In this document: positions 34,305 to 44,187 of the stretch, one piece after another
Numbering within the stretch: position 1 is the stretch's first letter
How the letters are laid out: each line of letters begins with the position of its first letter
Assembly: GCF_900105335.1 (NCBI RefSeq)
Contig: NZ_LT629770.1
Span: forward strand, 2,852,001-2,916,000
Direction of reading: 5' to 3'
From: Microbacterium paraoxydans
GTDB taxonomy: Bacteria; Actinomycetota; Actinomycetes; Actinomycetales; Microbacteriaceae
Length of the DNA: 64,000 nt
Notes under the pieces: model-generated
Database searches by the model: none
What the model was told of the DNA's origin: nothing
The model's input: the letters and a program-made list of their open reading frames with translations, nothing else
Position numbers and translations under genes: made by a program

Positions 34305-35591
34305 ATGCAACGCCTCCTCGTCGCGCTCCTCGCCGCCCTCGACGCCGCCATCACGGCTGCCGTCGGTCTGGCCGTGCTGCTGGCGCCGCTGACGCTCCTC
34401 TGGACACTCGCTTTCGGCGTGACCGCCGACTGGGGAGCGCTGTGGCCGCTCACCGGAACGCTGTGGCAGTTCGGCCACGGCGTGCCGCTGGAGGTCGTGA
34501 TCCCGGACGCCCTGCTCGTGACTCTGGCGATCCCCGTGGAGGCAGCGCGCTTCGTCCTCTCGGTCACACCGTTGGCGTTCGTGCTCCTCACCCTGCTCCT
34601 CGCCGCTCGCTCCGGGGGCCGGGCCGCTCGGTCCGGGGCCTGGGTGTGGGGATCGCTCTCGGGGACCGTCGTGTTCGCCGTGATCTCGACGGTCGTCGCT
34701 CTCACATCGGCGCTCGGCGCCGCGCGGGTCCCGCTGGCTCTCGCCATCCTGCTGCCCCCCGTCGTGTACCTCGTGGGCGCCGTGTGCGGCGCGGTGCGGG
34801 TGGCATGGGAGGACGGCGACGGCGGGCTGCTCGACCGCATCCACGACATCCTGGATTCTCGGGAGGACTGGGCGCCGGTGCCCGCCGCGATCGTGCGGGG
34901 CGCCGCGTTCGCGCTCGTGGGCGTGACCGGGGCCGCCGCCCTGGCCGTCGCCCTGTCGGTCCTCACGCGGGGCGGAGAGGTCGTCGCGCTGTTCCAGGCG
35001 GCGCGGGTCGACGCCCTGGGGGCGACCGTGCTGACCCTCGGGCAGCTCGCATATCTGCCGACCTTCGTGGTGTGGGCGGCCGCGTGGCTGGCCGGCCCCG
35101 GGTTCGCGGTCGGGGCCGGGACCGCGGTGTCGCCCGCCGGCACCCAGCTCGGCGTCGTGCCCGGCATCCCGGCGTTCGGTCTGTTGCCGGAGAACTCCTC
35201 GTTCTGGATGCTCATCGTCATCCTGATCCCGGTGGCCGCCGGGGCATTCGCCGGGTGGGCCGTGCGCTCGCGGCTCGTATGGGAGGGGACGCCGCTGGGG
35301 CTCCTGCAGCGCGTCGTGATCGCGGTCGGAATCGCCGCGGTCTCAGGCGGCGTTGCCGCGCTCGCCGCCGCCTTCGCGAACGGTTCGATGGGCCCGGGCC
35401 GACTCGAGGTCGTCGGTCCGGCGATACTGCCGTTCGCCTTGTCTCTGGGGGCGGAGGTGCTCGTCGGGGCGGCGATCCTGTTGCTGTCCCCCCGCAACCG
35501 CGACGAGCTCGCGGAGGAGCGCACCGATCGCTGGATCGCGGAGATGTCCGAACGGGCCTCCGAGGAGCACGCTGACGACGACCGCCGCTAG
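34305..35591 (+). CDS. DUF6350 family membrane protein
   Basis: A 428-residue polytopic membrane protein of the actinobacterial DUF6350 family, function unknown, which commonly lies before purN. At least nine hydrophobic segments are visible, for example LLVALLAALDAAITAAVGLAVLLAP, FVLLTLLLAARS, LAILLPPVVYLVGAVCGAV, FALVGVTGAAALAVAL and FALSLGAEVLVGAAILLL. The C-terminus is charged and cytoplasmic (DRWIAEMSERASEEHADDDRR). ATG 34305 is preferred over upstream in-frame starts because the earlier sequence has no membrane character and overlaps the divergent permease gene. Confidence 0.75.
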   Translation: MQRLLVALLAALDAAITAAVGLAVLLAPLTLLWTLAFGVTADWGALWPLTGTLWQFGHGVPLEVVIPDALLVTLAIPVEAARFVLSVTPLAFVLLTLLLAARSGGRAARSGAWVWGSLSGTVVFAVISTVVALTSALGAARVPLALAILLPPVVYLVGAVCGAVRVAWEDGDGGLLDRIHDILDSREDWAPVPAAIVRGAAFALVGVTGAAALAVALSVLTRGGEVVALFQAARVDALGATVLTLGQLAYLPTFVVWAAAWLAGPGFAVGAGTAVSPAGTQLGVVPGIPAFGLLPENSSFWMLIVILIPVAAGAFAGWAVRSRLVWEGTPLGLLQRVVIAVGIAAVSGGVAALAAAFANGSMGPGRLEVVGPAILPFALSLGAEVLVGAAILLLSPRNRDELAEERTDRWIAEMSERASEEHADDDRR

Positions 35592-35640
35592 CCGCCCCGG
35601 ACCTCCGGCGACGCCGGTCGGAGCGTCATCGGCACGCCGG

Positions 35641-35646
35641 TAGACT
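35641..35646 (+). promoter_or_regulatory. -10 box of a leaderless promoter (purNH)
   Basis: TAGACT is followed by exactly 6 bp and GTG at 35653, indicating leaderless purN mRNA. Confidence 0.6.
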
Positions 35647-35652
35647 GGGCGC

Positions 35653-36240
35653 GTGCTCACGGTCGCCGTACTCATCTCGGGCGCCGGCTCGAACCTTCGC
35701 GCCCTCCTCGAGGCCGCTCGTCACCCCGATTTCCCGGCGCGTGTCGTCGTCGTCGGGGCGGATCGCGAAGCCGACGGGCTGGCCCATGCCGAGGAGTTCG
35801 GCATCCCCAGCTTCACCGTGCCGTGGCACGAACACGAGAGCCGCGAGGCGTGGGGCGAGGAGCTGGGCCGTCAGCTCGCCGTCTGGTCGCCCGACCTCGT
35901 GGTGCTCAGCGGCCTCATGCGCCTGCTGCCGTCCTCCCTCGTCGCCGCCTATGCGCCGCGGATCATCAACACCCACCCCGCGTACCTCCCGGAGTTCCCC
36001 GGAGCGCACGGCGTCCGCGACGCCCTCGCCGCGGGCGTCCGCGAGACCGGCGCCAGCGTGATCGTCGTGGACGACGGGGTCGACACCGGCCCCATCCTCG
36101 CCCAGGAGCGCGTGCCGATCCGGGCCGACGACACCGAGCACACGCTGCACGAGCGCATCAAGCCGGTCGAGCGCCGGCTCCTCATCGACGTCGTCCGGCG
36201 CATCGCTACCGGCGACCTCTCCCTGACCTCCGCCCCCTGA
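35653..36240 (+). CDS. purN: phosphoribosylglycinamide formyltransferase
   Basis: PurN transfers a formyl group from 10-formyl-THF to GAR, step three of purine synthesis. The 195 residues contain the phosphate-binding [17 protein letters not shown], the catalytic Asn/His/Asp set in [17 protein letters not shown] and [16 protein letters not shown], and the C-terminal helix [12 protein letters not shown]. It starts with GTG directly behind a -10 box, without a ribosome site, and is followed 33 bp later by purH. Confidence 0.96.
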   Translation: MLTVAVLISGAGSNLRALLEAARHPDFPARVVVVGADREADGLAHAEEFGIPSFTVPWHEHESREAWGEELGRQLAVWSPDLVVLSGLMRLLPSSLVAAYAPRIINTHPAYLPEFPGAHGVRDALAAGVRETGASVIVVDDGVDTGPILAQERVPIRADDTEHTLHERIKPVERRLLIDVVRRIATGDLSLTSAP

Positions 36241-36273
36241 CCCCCCCGACGCCCCCGCACGAAGGAGCCCATC

Positions 36274-37881
36274 ATGGCCGGCCCCCGCCACGACCCCACG
36301 CTCTACCGCGATCGCGACACCGTGCCGATCCGGCGCGCTCTCGTCTCGGTCAGCGACAAGACCGACCTGCTCGTGCTCGCCGCTGCGCTCGCGGAGGCGG
36401 GCGTAGAGATCGTCTCGACCGGGTCGACGGCGTCCACCATCCGCGACGCCGGCTTCGAGGTGACGGATGTGGCCGCGGTCACGGGTGTCGCCGAGATGCT
36501 CGACGGTCGCGTCAAGACCCTGCATCCGAAGGTGCACGGCGGGCTGCTCGCCGACCTGCGCCTGGAAGATCACGAGCGGCAGCTCGCCGACCTCGACATC
36601 GCGCCGTTCGAACTCGTCGTCGTCAACCTGTACCCGTTCGTGGAGACCGTGGCCTCCGGTGCCGAGGGTGACGACGTGGTGGAGCAGATCGACATCGGCG
36701 GCCCCGCCATGGTGCGTGCAGCGGCGAAGAACCACGCCAACGTCGCGATCGTCGTGTCGCCGCAGTCCTACCCGGCGATCGTCGCGGCCGTGGCACAGGG
36801 CGGCACGTCTCTCGCCCAGCGGCGGGAGCTCGCGGCGCGGGCCTTCGCGCACACCGCGGCCTACGACACGGCCGTCGCGCAGTGGTTCGCCGAGGGCACG
36901 CTCAACGACCCGGGCGACCTCCCGGCGCACCTGACGATCCAGGCCGAGCGGCTCGCGACGCTGCGCTACGGCGAGAACTCCCACCAGCGCGGCGCCATCT
37001 ACACCCGCGCCGGCGGCCACGGCATCGCTCAGGCCACGCAGCTGCAGGGCAAGGAGATGTCGTACAACAACTACGTCGACGCGGACGCCGCCCTGCGCGC
37101 CGCCTACGACATGGTCAAGCCGGCGGTCGCGATCATCAAGCACGCGAACCCGTGCGGGATCGCCACGACCGCGCCGAACGCCCTCGACCCGATCGCCAGC
37201 GCGCACCTCCGCGCCCACGAGTGCGACCCCGTGTCGGCGTACGGCGGCGTGATCGCCGCGAACGGCACCGTGACGCTGAAGATGGCCGAGAACCTGAAGG
37301 ACATCTTCACCGAGGTCATCGTCGCGCCGTCGTTCGAGCCCGCGGCCCTCGAGGTGTTCAAGGCGAAGAAGAACCTGCGCCTGCTGCAACTCCCCGAGGA
37401 CTGGCAGCAGGAGCGCATGGACGTGCGCCTCGTGTCCGGCGGGCTTCTGCTCCAGGACGCGGACCGCTTCCCGGACGACATCGTCTCCGTCGCCAAGAAC
37501 TGGGAGCTCGTGTCGGGGGAGCGCCCGAGCGACGAGGAGATGGAGAACCTGATCTTCGCGTGGAAGGCGTGCCGGGCCGTGAAGTCGAACGCGATCGTGC
37601 TGGCGAAGGACAACGCGACGGTCGGCGTCGGCATGGGCCAGGTCAACCGCGTCGACTCGTGCCGCCTCGCGGTGGAGCGTGCGGGAGATCGTGCCGCCGG
37701 ATCCGTCGCTTCGTCCGACGCGTTCTTCCCGTTCGCGGACGGTGCCCAGGTGCTCATCGACGCGGGTGTCACGGCGATCGTGCAGCCCGGCGGCTCCGTG
37801 CGGGACGAGGAGGTCGTGGATGCTGCGCGCAAGGCCGGCGTCACGATGTTCTTCACGGGGGAACGTCACTTCTTCCACTGA
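36274..37881 (+). CDS. purH: bifunctional AICAR formyltransferase/IMP cyclohydrolase
   Basis: PurH performs the last two steps of IMP synthesis. The 535 residues hold the N-terminal IMP cyclohydrolase domain ([45 protein letters not shown]) and the C-terminal transformylase domain ([59 protein letters not shown]). The end, [10 protein letters not shown], is the classic PurH C-terminus. GAAGGAG precedes the ATG. It forms an operon with purN and ends in a complex palindromic region. Confidence 0.97.
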   Translation: MAGPRHDPTLYRDRDTVPIRRALVSVSDKTDLLVLAAALAEAGVEIVSTGSTASTIRDAGFEVTDVAAVTGVAEMLDGRVKTLHPKVHGGLLADLRLEDHERQLADLDIAPFELVVVNLYPFVETVASGAEGDDVVEQIDIGGPAMVRAAAKNHANVAIVVSPQSYPAIVAAVAQGGTSLAQRRELAARAFAHTAAYDTAVAQWFAEGTLNDPGDLPAHLTIQAERLATLRYGENSHQRGAIYTRAGGHGIAQATQLQGKEMSYNNYVDADAALRAAYDMVKPAVAIIKHANPCGIATTAPNALDPIASAHLRAHECDPVSAYGGVIAANGTVTLKMAENLKDIFTEVIVAPSFEPAALEVFKAKKNLRLLQLPEDWQQERMDVRLVSGGLLLQDADRFPDDIVSVAKNWELVSGERPSDEEMENLIFAWKACRAVKSNAIVLAKDNATVGVGMGQVNRVDSCRLAVERAGDRAAGSVASSDAFFPFADGAQVLIDAGVTAIVQPGGSVRDEEVVDAARKAGVTMFFTGERHFFH

Positions 37882-37961
37882 CCGAGACCCCGGTCTTCTG
37901 CCGAGACCCCGGCGTGCGCACGTCTGCACGCCGGGGTCTCGGCGCGTAGGCGGGGTCTCGG
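37882..37961. repeat. four-copy CCGAGACCCC palindrome array, likely terminator
   Basis: CCGAGACCCC occurs directly at 37882-37891 and 37901-37910, and inverted at 37933-37942 and 37952-37961. The inner pair is part of an 18-bp perfect stem (37900-37917 / 37926-37943) with an 8-nt loop. It immediately follows purH. The nested symmetry exceeds what a simple terminator needs. Confidence 0.8.
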
Positions 37962-38025
37962 GGAGAGAACCGCGATGTCCGATTTCCGCCAGCCGTAGCC
38001 GCGCGGGGGTGAGAGAGTGGAGGAC

Positions 38026-39534
38026 ATGAGCCCCTCCTTCGACGAGCGCTACCGGGCGATCAGCGCTCGGGACACCCGCTTCGACGGGCAGTTCGTCACC
38101 GCTGTGCGCTCGACAGGGATCTACTGCCGGCCCAGCTGCCCCGCGCGCACGCCGAAGCCACAGAACGTCACGTTCTATCCGACGAGTGCCGCGGCGCACG
38201 AGGCCGGCTACCGCGCGTGCAAGCGGTGCCTGCCGGAGGCCGCCCCAGGGTCGCCCGCGTGGGACGTCCGCGGAGACACGGCCGCGCGGGCCATGCGCCT
38301 GATCGCGTCCGGCGTGGTCGAGCGCGAGGGGGTGCCAGGACTCGCGTCGCGACTCGGCTACTCGAGCCGTCATCTCACGCGGCTGCTGACGACCGAGCTC
38401 GGCGCCGGACCGCTCGCGCTGGCGAGAGCGCACCGCGCCCACACCGCCCGCATGCTGCTCGTGGGAACCGACATGCCCATCGCCGATGTCGCCTTCGCCG
38501 CCGGCTTCCACAGCATCCGCCAGGGCAACGACACGATCCGGGAGGTGTTCGGGCTCACGCCGGGGGAGCTGCGTGCCCGCCGCCGCACGCCCTCCGCGGC
38601 CGCCCCCGGAACGATCGATCTCGTCCTGCCGTACCGGGGGCCCCTGGATGCGGCCGGGGTCTTCGCGTGGATGGCCGCGCGAGCCGTGACGGGCGTCGAG
38701 GAGGCCACGGCGACGTCGTTCTCCCGTCATCTCCGGATGCCGGGCGGCCCCGCGTGGTTCGAGGTGCGTCAGGAGGAGACGGAGCGCCTGCACCTCCGGG
38801 CCCGGGTCGCGCAACTCGGCGACCTCACGCCGCTGGTGGCCATCGCACGCCGCATCTTCGACCTCGACGCCGACCCGCTCGCGGTCGACGAGGCCCTGGC
38901 CGCGCACCCGCCCCTCGCGCCCTTGGTCGCGCGGACCCCCGGCATCCGCGTGCCCGGGGCGGCCGATCCGCACGAGATGCTCATCCGCGCGATGATCGGG
39001 CAGCAGATCACGGTCGTCGCCGCCCGCACCGCGCTCACCGCGCTCACCGACGCGCTGGGGGAGCGGACCCCCGAGGGCCTGCTGTTCCCGACGATGTCGG
39101 CCATCGCGACCCACGGCGCGGAGGTGCTGCGCGGGCCCGCCGCCCGGATCCGCGCCGTCACGGGAGCCGCCGCGGCCCTGGCGGACGGGAGCCTGACCCT
39201 CACCGTGGGCGATGACGGCCCGACGCAGCGCGCCGCCCTCCTCGCGATGCCGGGGATCGGACCATGGACCGCCGACTACGTGCGGATGCGGGTGCTCGGC
39301 GATCCGGACGTGCTGCTCCCCGGCGACGTCGCTCTCCGTGCCGGTGCTGCCGCGTCCGGGCTGCCCGCCGAACCGAAGACCCTCACCGCCTGGGCGGAGC
39401 GCGCCGCACCGTGGCGGAGCTACCTCAGCGGGCACCTGTGGCGTGCCGCCCCGATCCGTCCCGTCGGACCGCGGCGCAGATCCACCGTCCGGCCCGCCCG
39501 CGACATCGCATCCGACACCGAGGAGACCTCATGA
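38026..39534 (+). CDS. Ada-AlkA fusion: AraC-type regulator and 3-methyladenine glycosylase
   Basis: A 502-residue alkylation-damage protein. Residues 1-75 are the Ada zinc domain with Cys34, Cys38, Cys65 and Cys68 (YCRPSC, CKRC), which senses methyl-phosphotriesters. Residues 80-180 are the AraC helix-turn-helix ([18 protein letters not shown]). About 190-300 is the AlkA N-terminal domain, and 310-490 the HhH-GPD glycosylase with [30 protein letters not shown], the last Asp region being catalytic. It lacks the Ada methyltransferase domain, which is supplied by the next gene. ATG 38026 has GGAGG 3 bp away; a GTG at 38017 is the alternative. The stop overlaps the ogt start (ATGA). Confidence 0.93.
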   Translation: MSPSFDERYRAISARDTRFDGQFVTAVRSTGIYCRPSCPARTPKPQNVTFYPTSAAAHEAGYRACKRCLPEAAPGSPAWDVRGDTAARAMRLIASGVVEREGVPGLASRLGYSSRHLTRLLTTELGAGPLALARAHRAHTARMLLVGTDMPIADVAFAAGFHSIRQGNDTIREVFGLTPGELRARRRTPSAAAPGTIDLVLPYRGPLDAAGVFAWMAARAVTGVEEATATSFSRHLRMPGGPAWFEVRQEETERLHLRARVAQLGDLTPLVAIARRIFDLDADPLAVDEALAAHPPLAPLVARTPGIRVPGAADPHEMLIRAMIGQQITVVAARTALTALTDALGERTPEGLLFPTMSAIATHGAEVLRGPAARIRAVTGAAAALADGSLTLTVGDDGPTQRAALLAMPGIGPWTADYVRMRVLGDPDVLLPGDVALRAGAAASGLPAEPKTLTAWAERAAPWRSYLSGHLWRAAPIRPVGPRRRSTVRPARDIASDTEETS

Positions 39535-40028
39535 CCGCTCTCATCCAGACCCTCGACACCGCTGACGGTCCCTTCACGATCCTCGCCGACGACCGCCAGC
39601 GGGTCCTCGTGTCCGGCTGGACGGACGACGTCGAGGCGATCCTCGGCCGTCTTCCCGCCCGGGTACGCCCCGATGCCGTGCGCGAGGCCGAGACGGACGC
39701 GGCGGGCGCCGTCCGCGCGTACTACGCGGGCGACGTCGCGGCGATCGACGGGGTCGCGGTCGCGCAGAACGGCACCGCCCTCCAGCTCGCCGGCTGGGCG
39801 GCGCTGCGCACCATCGCACCGGGGGAGCCCCTGACCTACACGGGCTTCGCGACCCGACTCGGCAACCCCCAGGCCGTGCGCGCGGCGGCGTCGATCTGCG
39901 CCCGCAACGCCCCGGCCCTGTTCGTGCCCTGCCATCGCGTGCTCCGCACGGACGGCTCCCTCGGCGGCTTCGCCTGGGGGCTGCCCGTGAAGGAGAGCCT
40001 TCTGGCGCGCGAACACGCCGCCCGCTGA
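39531..40028 (+). CDS. ogt: methylated-DNA-protein-cysteine methyltransferase
   Basis: A 165-residue suicide DNA repair enzyme that moves methyl groups from O6-methylguanine to its own cysteine. The acceptor motif [18 protein letters not shown] and the helix-turn-helix/Arg finger region ([25 protein letters not shown]) are present. Translation is coupled to the Ada-AlkA gene through ATGA at 39531-39534, making an adaptive-response operon in which the sensor/regulator is also a glycosylase. A strong hairpin follows. Confidence 0.95.
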   Translation: MTALIQTLDTADGPFTILADDRQRVLVSGWTDDVEAILGRLPARVRPDAVREAETDAAGAVRAYYAGDVAAIDGVAVAQNGTALQLAGWAALRTIAPGEPLTYTGFATRLGNPQAVRAAASICARNAPALFVPCHRVLRTDGSLGGFAWGLPVKESLLAREHAAR

Positions 40029-40042
40029 CCTCCCGAGCCGAG

Positions 40043-40068
40043 GAGCCCGCTCCGCACGGAGCGGGCTC
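40043..40068 (+). terminator. intrinsic-type terminator of the Ada-AlkA/ogt operon
   Basis: GAGCCCGCTCCG pairs with CGGAGCGGGCTC around a minimal loop, followed by TT; it starts 15 bp after the ogt stop. Confidence 0.8.
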
Positions 40069-40090
40069 TTCGCCGTCTCGGGAATTCCCC

Positions 40091-40120
40091 TTGCGCTCAG
40101 CTCGTTCACAGGAATAGGCT
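40091..40120 (+). promoter_or_regulatory. promoter of the leader ORF and ABC exporter
   Basis: TTGCGC (40091-40096) and TAGGCT (40115-40120) with an 18-bp spacer. The start site near 40127 leaves about 47 nt before the leader ORF and about 210 nt before the transporter gene, an unusually long leader for this window. Confidence 0.55.
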
Positions 40121-40173
40121 GATGGGCTGTCGCGCCAACCGGACGACCTCGCCGAGCCCTTGAGGAGGACACC

Positions 40174-40239
40174 ATGACCACGATCGCCACCGCGCGGATC
40201 GCCACCCTCGGCTCGACCCCGGCGCGCCTGCTCTCCTAG
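40174..40239 (+). CDS. 21-residue leader peptide ORF
   Basis: ATG at 40174 follows a strong GAGGAGG (40162-40168) at ideal spacing and encodes MTTIATARIATLGSTPARLL-S before TAG. It lies alone between a good promoter and an ABC exporter gene that itself has only a weak GAGAGA site. Good start signals on a tiny ORF before a drug-exporter-like gene fit ribosome-mediated attenuation. The peptide has no run of one amino acid, so sensing of translation inhibitors is more likely than amino-acid supply. Expression is not shown. Confidence 0.6.
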   Translation: MTTIATARIATLGSTPARLLS

Positions 40240-40261
40240 AGCCTCCGCCCCCTTTCTGCAC

Positions 40262-40297
40262 CGGATGCCGGGCTCCGTGAGCTCGTTCTCGCATCCG
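40262..40297 (+). promoter_or_regulatory. leader hairpin, candidate attenuator
   Basis: CGGATGC / GCATCCG (7 bp) encloses a second stem CGGGCTC / GAGCTCG (one G-U pair, 3-nt loop) with a 5-nt bulge. It lies 22 nt after the leader-ORF stop and 38 nt before the transporter ATG. No T tract follows, so it may act on translation or through Rho. Confidence 0.5.
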
Positions 40298-40335
40298 TTC
40301 CCCCGCTCTTCTCCCCTTCGACTCCTCTGAGAGAC

Positions 40336-42282
40336 ATGTCTTCCTCGTCTTCCGCGCAGAACCCGTCCCCCTCATCCTCCCTCTCCACGCCCGCCGCGCT
40401 GTGGCGGCTCAAGCCGTTCGTGAAGCCGGTCATCTGGCGTCTCGCCGGCGGTGCCGCCAGCGCGCTCGCGGCGGCCCTCATCGCGCTGATGATCCCCATC
40501 GTGCTCGAGCAGATCATCGGCGGGCCGGTGCAGTCCGGAGCGCTCGACGCGATCGTCTGGGGAGCGCTCGCCGTGTTCGCCCTCGGCCTCGGCGAGGCGC
40601 TCATGGTGTGGCTCCGTCGGCAGTTCGTGCTCTTCCCCGCCACGCAGGTGGAGTACCGCATGCGCACCGAGCTCTACTCACGCCTGCAGACGCTTCCCGT
40701 CGCGTTCCACGACCGGTGGCAGTCCGGGCAGCTGCTCAGCCGCATGATGCAGGACATCGGCCTGATCCGCCGGTGGCTCGCCTTCGGCCTCGTGCTCCTC
40801 GTCGTGAACGTGCTGACGATCCTCATCGGCTCGGTGCTGCTGTTCCGCTGGCACTGGCTGCTGGGCACGATCTTCCTCGTGACGGCGGTCCCGCTGTGGA
40901 TCCGCGGCTACCTGTTCGAGAAGCGCTACGGCGCCCTCACCCGCCGCAGCCAGGACCAGGCGGGCGACCTCGCCACGAGCGTCGAGGAGAGCGTGCACGG
41001 CATCCGCGTGCTGAAGGCGTTCGGCCGCGGCACGCACGCCCTCCGCCGCTTCAGCCGTCAGGCCGAGACGCTGCGCGAGACCGAGATGAGCAAGGCCGGG
41101 GCCATCGCCTCGATCTGGTTCTGGCTCGACCTCATGCCGCAGATCGCCTTCGGCCTCAGCCTCATGTCGGGCATCTGGCTCATCTCGCAGGACGCGATCA
41201 CGTCGGCGGAGCTGTTCGCCTTCTTCGCGATGGCCGTCGTGCTGCGCTGGCCCATCGAGTCGATCGGCTTCCTCTTCTCGTTCATGCTCGACGCGCGTAC
41301 GGCGACGGACCGCGTCTTCGACATCTTCTCGGAGACGAACACCATCACCGACCCGGAGAACCCGGTGCACATCGAGAACCCGCGTGGCGAGCTCGCGTTC
41401 GAGAACGCGCACTTCCGCTACCAGGATGCGGCGGCCGACGAGCGGGACCTGCTCGACGGGATCGACCTCGTGCTGCGGCCGGGCGAGACCATGGCGCTCG
41501 TGGGCCTCACCGGCAGCGGCAAGACCACGCTGACGACGCTGCCGACGCGGCTGTACGACGTGACGGGAGGACGGGTCACGCTCGACGGCGTCGACGTGCG
41601 CGACCTCACGCTCGCCGAGCTGCGGGAGCACATCGCGATGGCGTTCGAGGACGCGACGCTCTTCTCGGCCTCGGTCCGCGAGAACGTCCTGCTCGGCCGC
41701 GCCGACCTCGACGTGCACAGCCCCGAGGCCGAGCGCGTCCTGCGCGAGGCGCTCGACGTCGCCCAGGCCGCCTTCGTCGACACCCTCCCCGAGGGCGTCG
41801 AGACGGTGATCGGCGAGGAGGGACTGAGCCTGTCCGGCGGACAGCGCCAGCGGCTCGCCCTCGCCCGCGCCGTGGCCGCCAACCCCCGGGTGCTCGTCCT
41901 CGACGATCCGCTGTCGGCGCTGGACGTCGACACCGAGGCGCTCGTGGAGGAGGCGCTGCGGCACGTGCTCGCCGACACCACCGCGATGATCGTCGCGCAC
42001 CGTCCGTCCACCGTGGCCCTCGCCGACCGCGTGGCGCTGCTGGAGGACGGCCGGATCACCGCCGTCGGCACGCACACCGAGCTGTTGAAGACGAGTCGGC
42101 ACTACCGGCACGTCATCTCCAGCCTGGAGGCCGAGGAGGCCGCCCGCACCGGGGCCATCCCGATCATCCGCGACGAGCAGGCCGAGATCCACGAGACCGT
42201 GCAGGAAGGCATCCGCGAGGAGGCCGATGACGAGGCGCCGGGAGGCGCCCCCCGATTCGCAGGAGAGGAGGTGCAGCGATGA
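40336..42282 (+). CDS. heterodimeric ABC exporter, subunit with degenerate ATP site
   Basis: A 648-residue fused membrane-ATPase half-transporter of the multidrug/lipid type. Six helices span about residues 30-320 with the coupling region [22 protein letters not shown]. The ATPase has Walker [10 protein letters not shown] (about 391), [14 protein letters not shown] and Walker [13 protein letters not shown]. The catalytic Glu after Walker B is Asp, as in the non-catalytic half of heterodimeric exporters. The tail is acidic ([18 protein letters not shown]). The stop overlaps the partner start (ATGA). Upstream are a leader ORF and hairpin. Substrate unknown. Confidence 0.92.
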   Translation: MSSSSSAQNPSPSSSLSTPAALWRLKPFVKPVIWRLAGGAASALAAALIALMIPIVLEQIIGGPVQSGALDAIVWGALAVFALGLGEALMVWLRRQFVLFPATQVEYRMRTELYSRLQTLPVAFHDRWQSGQLLSRMMQDIGLIRRWLAFGLVLLVVNVLTILIGSVLLFRWHWLLGTIFLVTAVPLWIRGYLFEKRYGALTRRSQDQAGDLATSVEESVHGIRVLKAFGRGTHALRRFSRQAETLRETEMSKAGAIASIWFWLDLMPQIAFGLSLMSGIWLISQDAITSAELFAFFAMAVVLRWPIESIGFLFSFMLDARTATDRVFDIFSETNTITDPENPVHIENPRGELAFENAHFRYQDAAADERDLLDGIDLVLRPGETMALVGLTGSGKTTLTTLPTRLYDVTGGRVTLDGVDVRDLTLAELREHIAMAFEDATLFSASVRENVLLGRADLDVHSPEAERVLREALDVAQAAFVDTLPEGVETVIGEEGLSLSGGQRQRLALARAVAANPRVLVLDDPLSALDVDTEALVEEALRHVLADTTAMIVAHRPSTVALADRVALLEDGRITAVGTHTELLKTSRHYRHVISSLEAEEAARTGAIPIIRDEQAEIHETVQEGIREEADDEAPGGAPRFAGEEVQR

Positions 42283-44090
42283 GCTCCCTCACCGGAACCC
42301 AGGACGAGGACCGCTCCCGCCTCACCACGGAGGAGAGCAGGGCGATCCGCCGCCGCTCGCTGCGGCTGCTCGGCTCGCTCGTGCGCCCGCTCAAGCCGCA
42401 GATCGTGCTCGCCGCCACGGTGCTCGTGATCTCGACGGCGCTGCAGGTGGCCGGACCGATCCTCATCAGCATCGGCCTCGACCGGGCGCTCCCCGCGGTG
42501 CTCGACGACGCCGACTGGATGCCGACGTTCGTCGTCGGCGGGATCTACCTGCTCGCGGGTGCTCTCGCCGCCGTGCTCATCGCCTGGTACGTCATCATCG
42601 CGGCCAAGCTGACCCAGGCCGTCTTGCTGGACCTGCGCAAGCGCATCTTCCTGCACACCCAGCGCCTGAGCCTGGAGTTCCACGAGTCGTACACCTCGGG
42701 GCGGATCATCTCGCGCCAGACGAGCGACCTGGACTCCATCAAGGAGCTCCTCGACGGCGGCCTGAACGAGCTCGTCTCCGGCGTGCTCTTCGGTGTCTTC
42801 ACCTTCATCGCCCTGTGCGTGTGGGACTGGCAGTCCGGTCTGATCCTCGCGATCGGCGGCGTGCCGCTGTTCTTCCTCATGCGCTGGTTCTACTCGCGCT
42901 CGCAGCTCGTGTACCGAGAGTCCCGGGTGATCAGCGCGAAGGTGATCGTGCAGTTCGTGGAGACCATGACGGGTATCCGCGCGGTCAAGGCATTCCGGAA
43001 GGAGCCGCGCAACGACGAGGCCTTCCAGGGCGTGGCCGGCGAGTACCGCGACGTGAACCGCCGCTCGATGCTGCTGTTCGGCACGTTCGAGCCCGGGCTC
43101 ATGGGCGTCGCGGCGCTCGTGCTCGGCGTGGTCGTGCTCTGGGGCGGCATCCGGGTCTCGGAAGGAGCGCTGACGGTCGGCGTGCTGCTCTCCGCCGTGC
43201 TCTACGTGCGCAACTTCTTCGCTCCGATGCAGGAGATCGCGATGTTCCTCAACTCCTACCAGTCCGCCACCGCGGCGCTGGAGAAGGTGTCGGGCGTCCT
43301 GGAGGAGGTGCCGACGGTGCCGGACCCCGAGAAGCCGGTGGACCTCTGGGAGTCCCGGGGGCACATCCGCTTCGACGAGGTCACCTTCGCGTACAACGAG
43401 GACAAGACGATCCTGCCGAACTTCTCGCTCGACATCCCCGCCGGGCAGACGATCGCGCTGGTCGGGACGACGGGGGCGGGCAAGTCCACGCTGGCCAAGC
43501 TCATCTCGCGGTTCTACGACCCGTCCGCGGGGACGGTGACGCTCGACGGTGTCGATCTGCGGTCGCTGCACCCGAAGGATCTCCGTCGTGCGATCGTCAT
43601 GGTCACGCAGGAGGCGTACCTGTTCAGCGGGACCGTCGCCGACAACATCGCGCTCGGGCGCCCGGACGCGACGCTCGACGAGATCCGCGAGGCGGCGCGG
43701 GCGGTGGGCGCCGACGCGTTCATCTCGGCCCTGCCGGACGGGTACGACACCGACGTGAACAAGCGCGGTGGTCGTGTCTCGGCCGGGCAGCGACAGCTCA
43801 TCTCGTTCGCCCGCGCCTTCCTCGCCGACCCGGCGGTGCTGATCCTCGACGAGGCGACGGCCTCGCTGGACATCCCGTCCGAGCGGCTGATCCAGGACGC
43901 GTTGCAGACGCTGCTGGCCGACCGGACGGCGATCATCATCGCGCACCGGCTGTCGACGGTGGCGATCGCGGATCGTGTGCTCGTGATGGAGCACGGCCGG
44001 ATCATCGAGGACGACACCCCGGCCGCCCTGATCGGCGGCACCGGGAAGTTCGCCCAGCTGCACGCGGCCTGGCAGGAGACGCTCGTCTGA
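42279..44090 (+). CDS. heterodimeric ABC exporter, catalytic subunit
   Basis: A 603-residue partner half-transporter. Six membrane helices are followed by an ATPase with Walker [10 protein letters not shown], Walker [13 protein letters not shown] with the catalytic Glu, and the H-loop [13 protein letters not shown]. Its signature is [14 protein letters not shown] rather than LSGGQ. The deviant signature faces the Asp-containing site of the partner, so one composite ATP site is canonical and one degenerate, as in TM287/288- and BmrCD-like pumps. Translation is coupled to the first subunit. Confidence 0.92.
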   Translation: MSSLTGTQDEDRSRLTTEESRAIRRRSLRLLGSLVRPLKPQIVLAATVLVISTALQVAGPILISIGLDRALPAVLDDADWMPTFVVGGIYLLAGALAAVLIAWYVIIAAKLTQAVLLDLRKRIFLHTQRLSLEFHESYTSGRIISRQTSDLDSIKELLDGGLNELVSGVLFGVFTFIALCVWDWQSGLILAIGGVPLFFLMRWFYSRSQLVYRESRVISAKVIVQFVETMTGIRAVKAFRKEPRNDEAFQGVAGEYRDVNRRSMLLFGTFEPGLMGVAALVLGVVVLWGGIRVSEGALTVGVLLSAVLYVRNFFAPMQEIAMFLNSYQSATAALEKVSGVLEEVPTVPDPEKPVDLWESRGHIRFDEVTFAYNEDKTILPNFSLDIPAGQTIALVGTTGAGKSTLAKLISRFYDPSAGTVTLDGVDLRSLHPKDLRRAIVMVTQEAYLFSGTVADNIALGRPDATLDEIREAARAVGADAFISALPDGYDTDVNKRGGRVSAGQRQLISFARAFLADPAVLILDEATASLDIPSERLIQDALQTLLADRTAIIIAHRLSTVAIADRVLVMEHGRIIEDDTPAALIGGTGKFAQLHAAWQETLV

Positions 44091-44110
44091 CGCGCTGACG
44101 CGCTGACGCG
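44087..44110 (+). repeat. three tandem 8-bp CTGACGCG repeats over a stop codon
   Basis: CTGACGCG is repeated three times in tandem, the first copy containing the TGA stop of the exporter subunit. Confidence 0.8.
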
Positions 44111-44116
44111 ACAGCG

Positions 44117-44144
44117 GCCCCGGCATCCGCCCGGATGCCGGGGC
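44117..44144 (+). terminator. intrinsic-type terminator of the exporter operon
   Basis: A 13-bp perfect stem (GCCCCGGCATCCG / CGGATGCCGGGGC) with a 2-nt spacer, followed by TTCCTC, 26 bp after the stop. Confidence 0.75.
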
Positions 44145-44175
44145 TTCCTCGTCCGGGCGCGTGCTCCGCGATCGG

Positions 44176-44181
44176 TAGCAT
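44176..44181 (+). promoter_or_regulatory. -10 box of a leaderless promoter
   Basis: TAGCAT with exactly 6 bp before the ATG at 44188. Confidence 0.55.
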
Positions 44182-44187
44182 CGAAGG

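Noticed and set aside
37962-38025. SOS (LexA) or Ada-specific operator before the Ada-AlkA gene
   Set aside because: No GAAC-type inverted repeat or A/B-box-like pair could be recognised.
35626-39435. 1269-codon open frame on the minus strand opposite purN, purH and the Ada-AlkA gene
   Set aside because: Antisense shadow of three certain genes; no start signals or domains.
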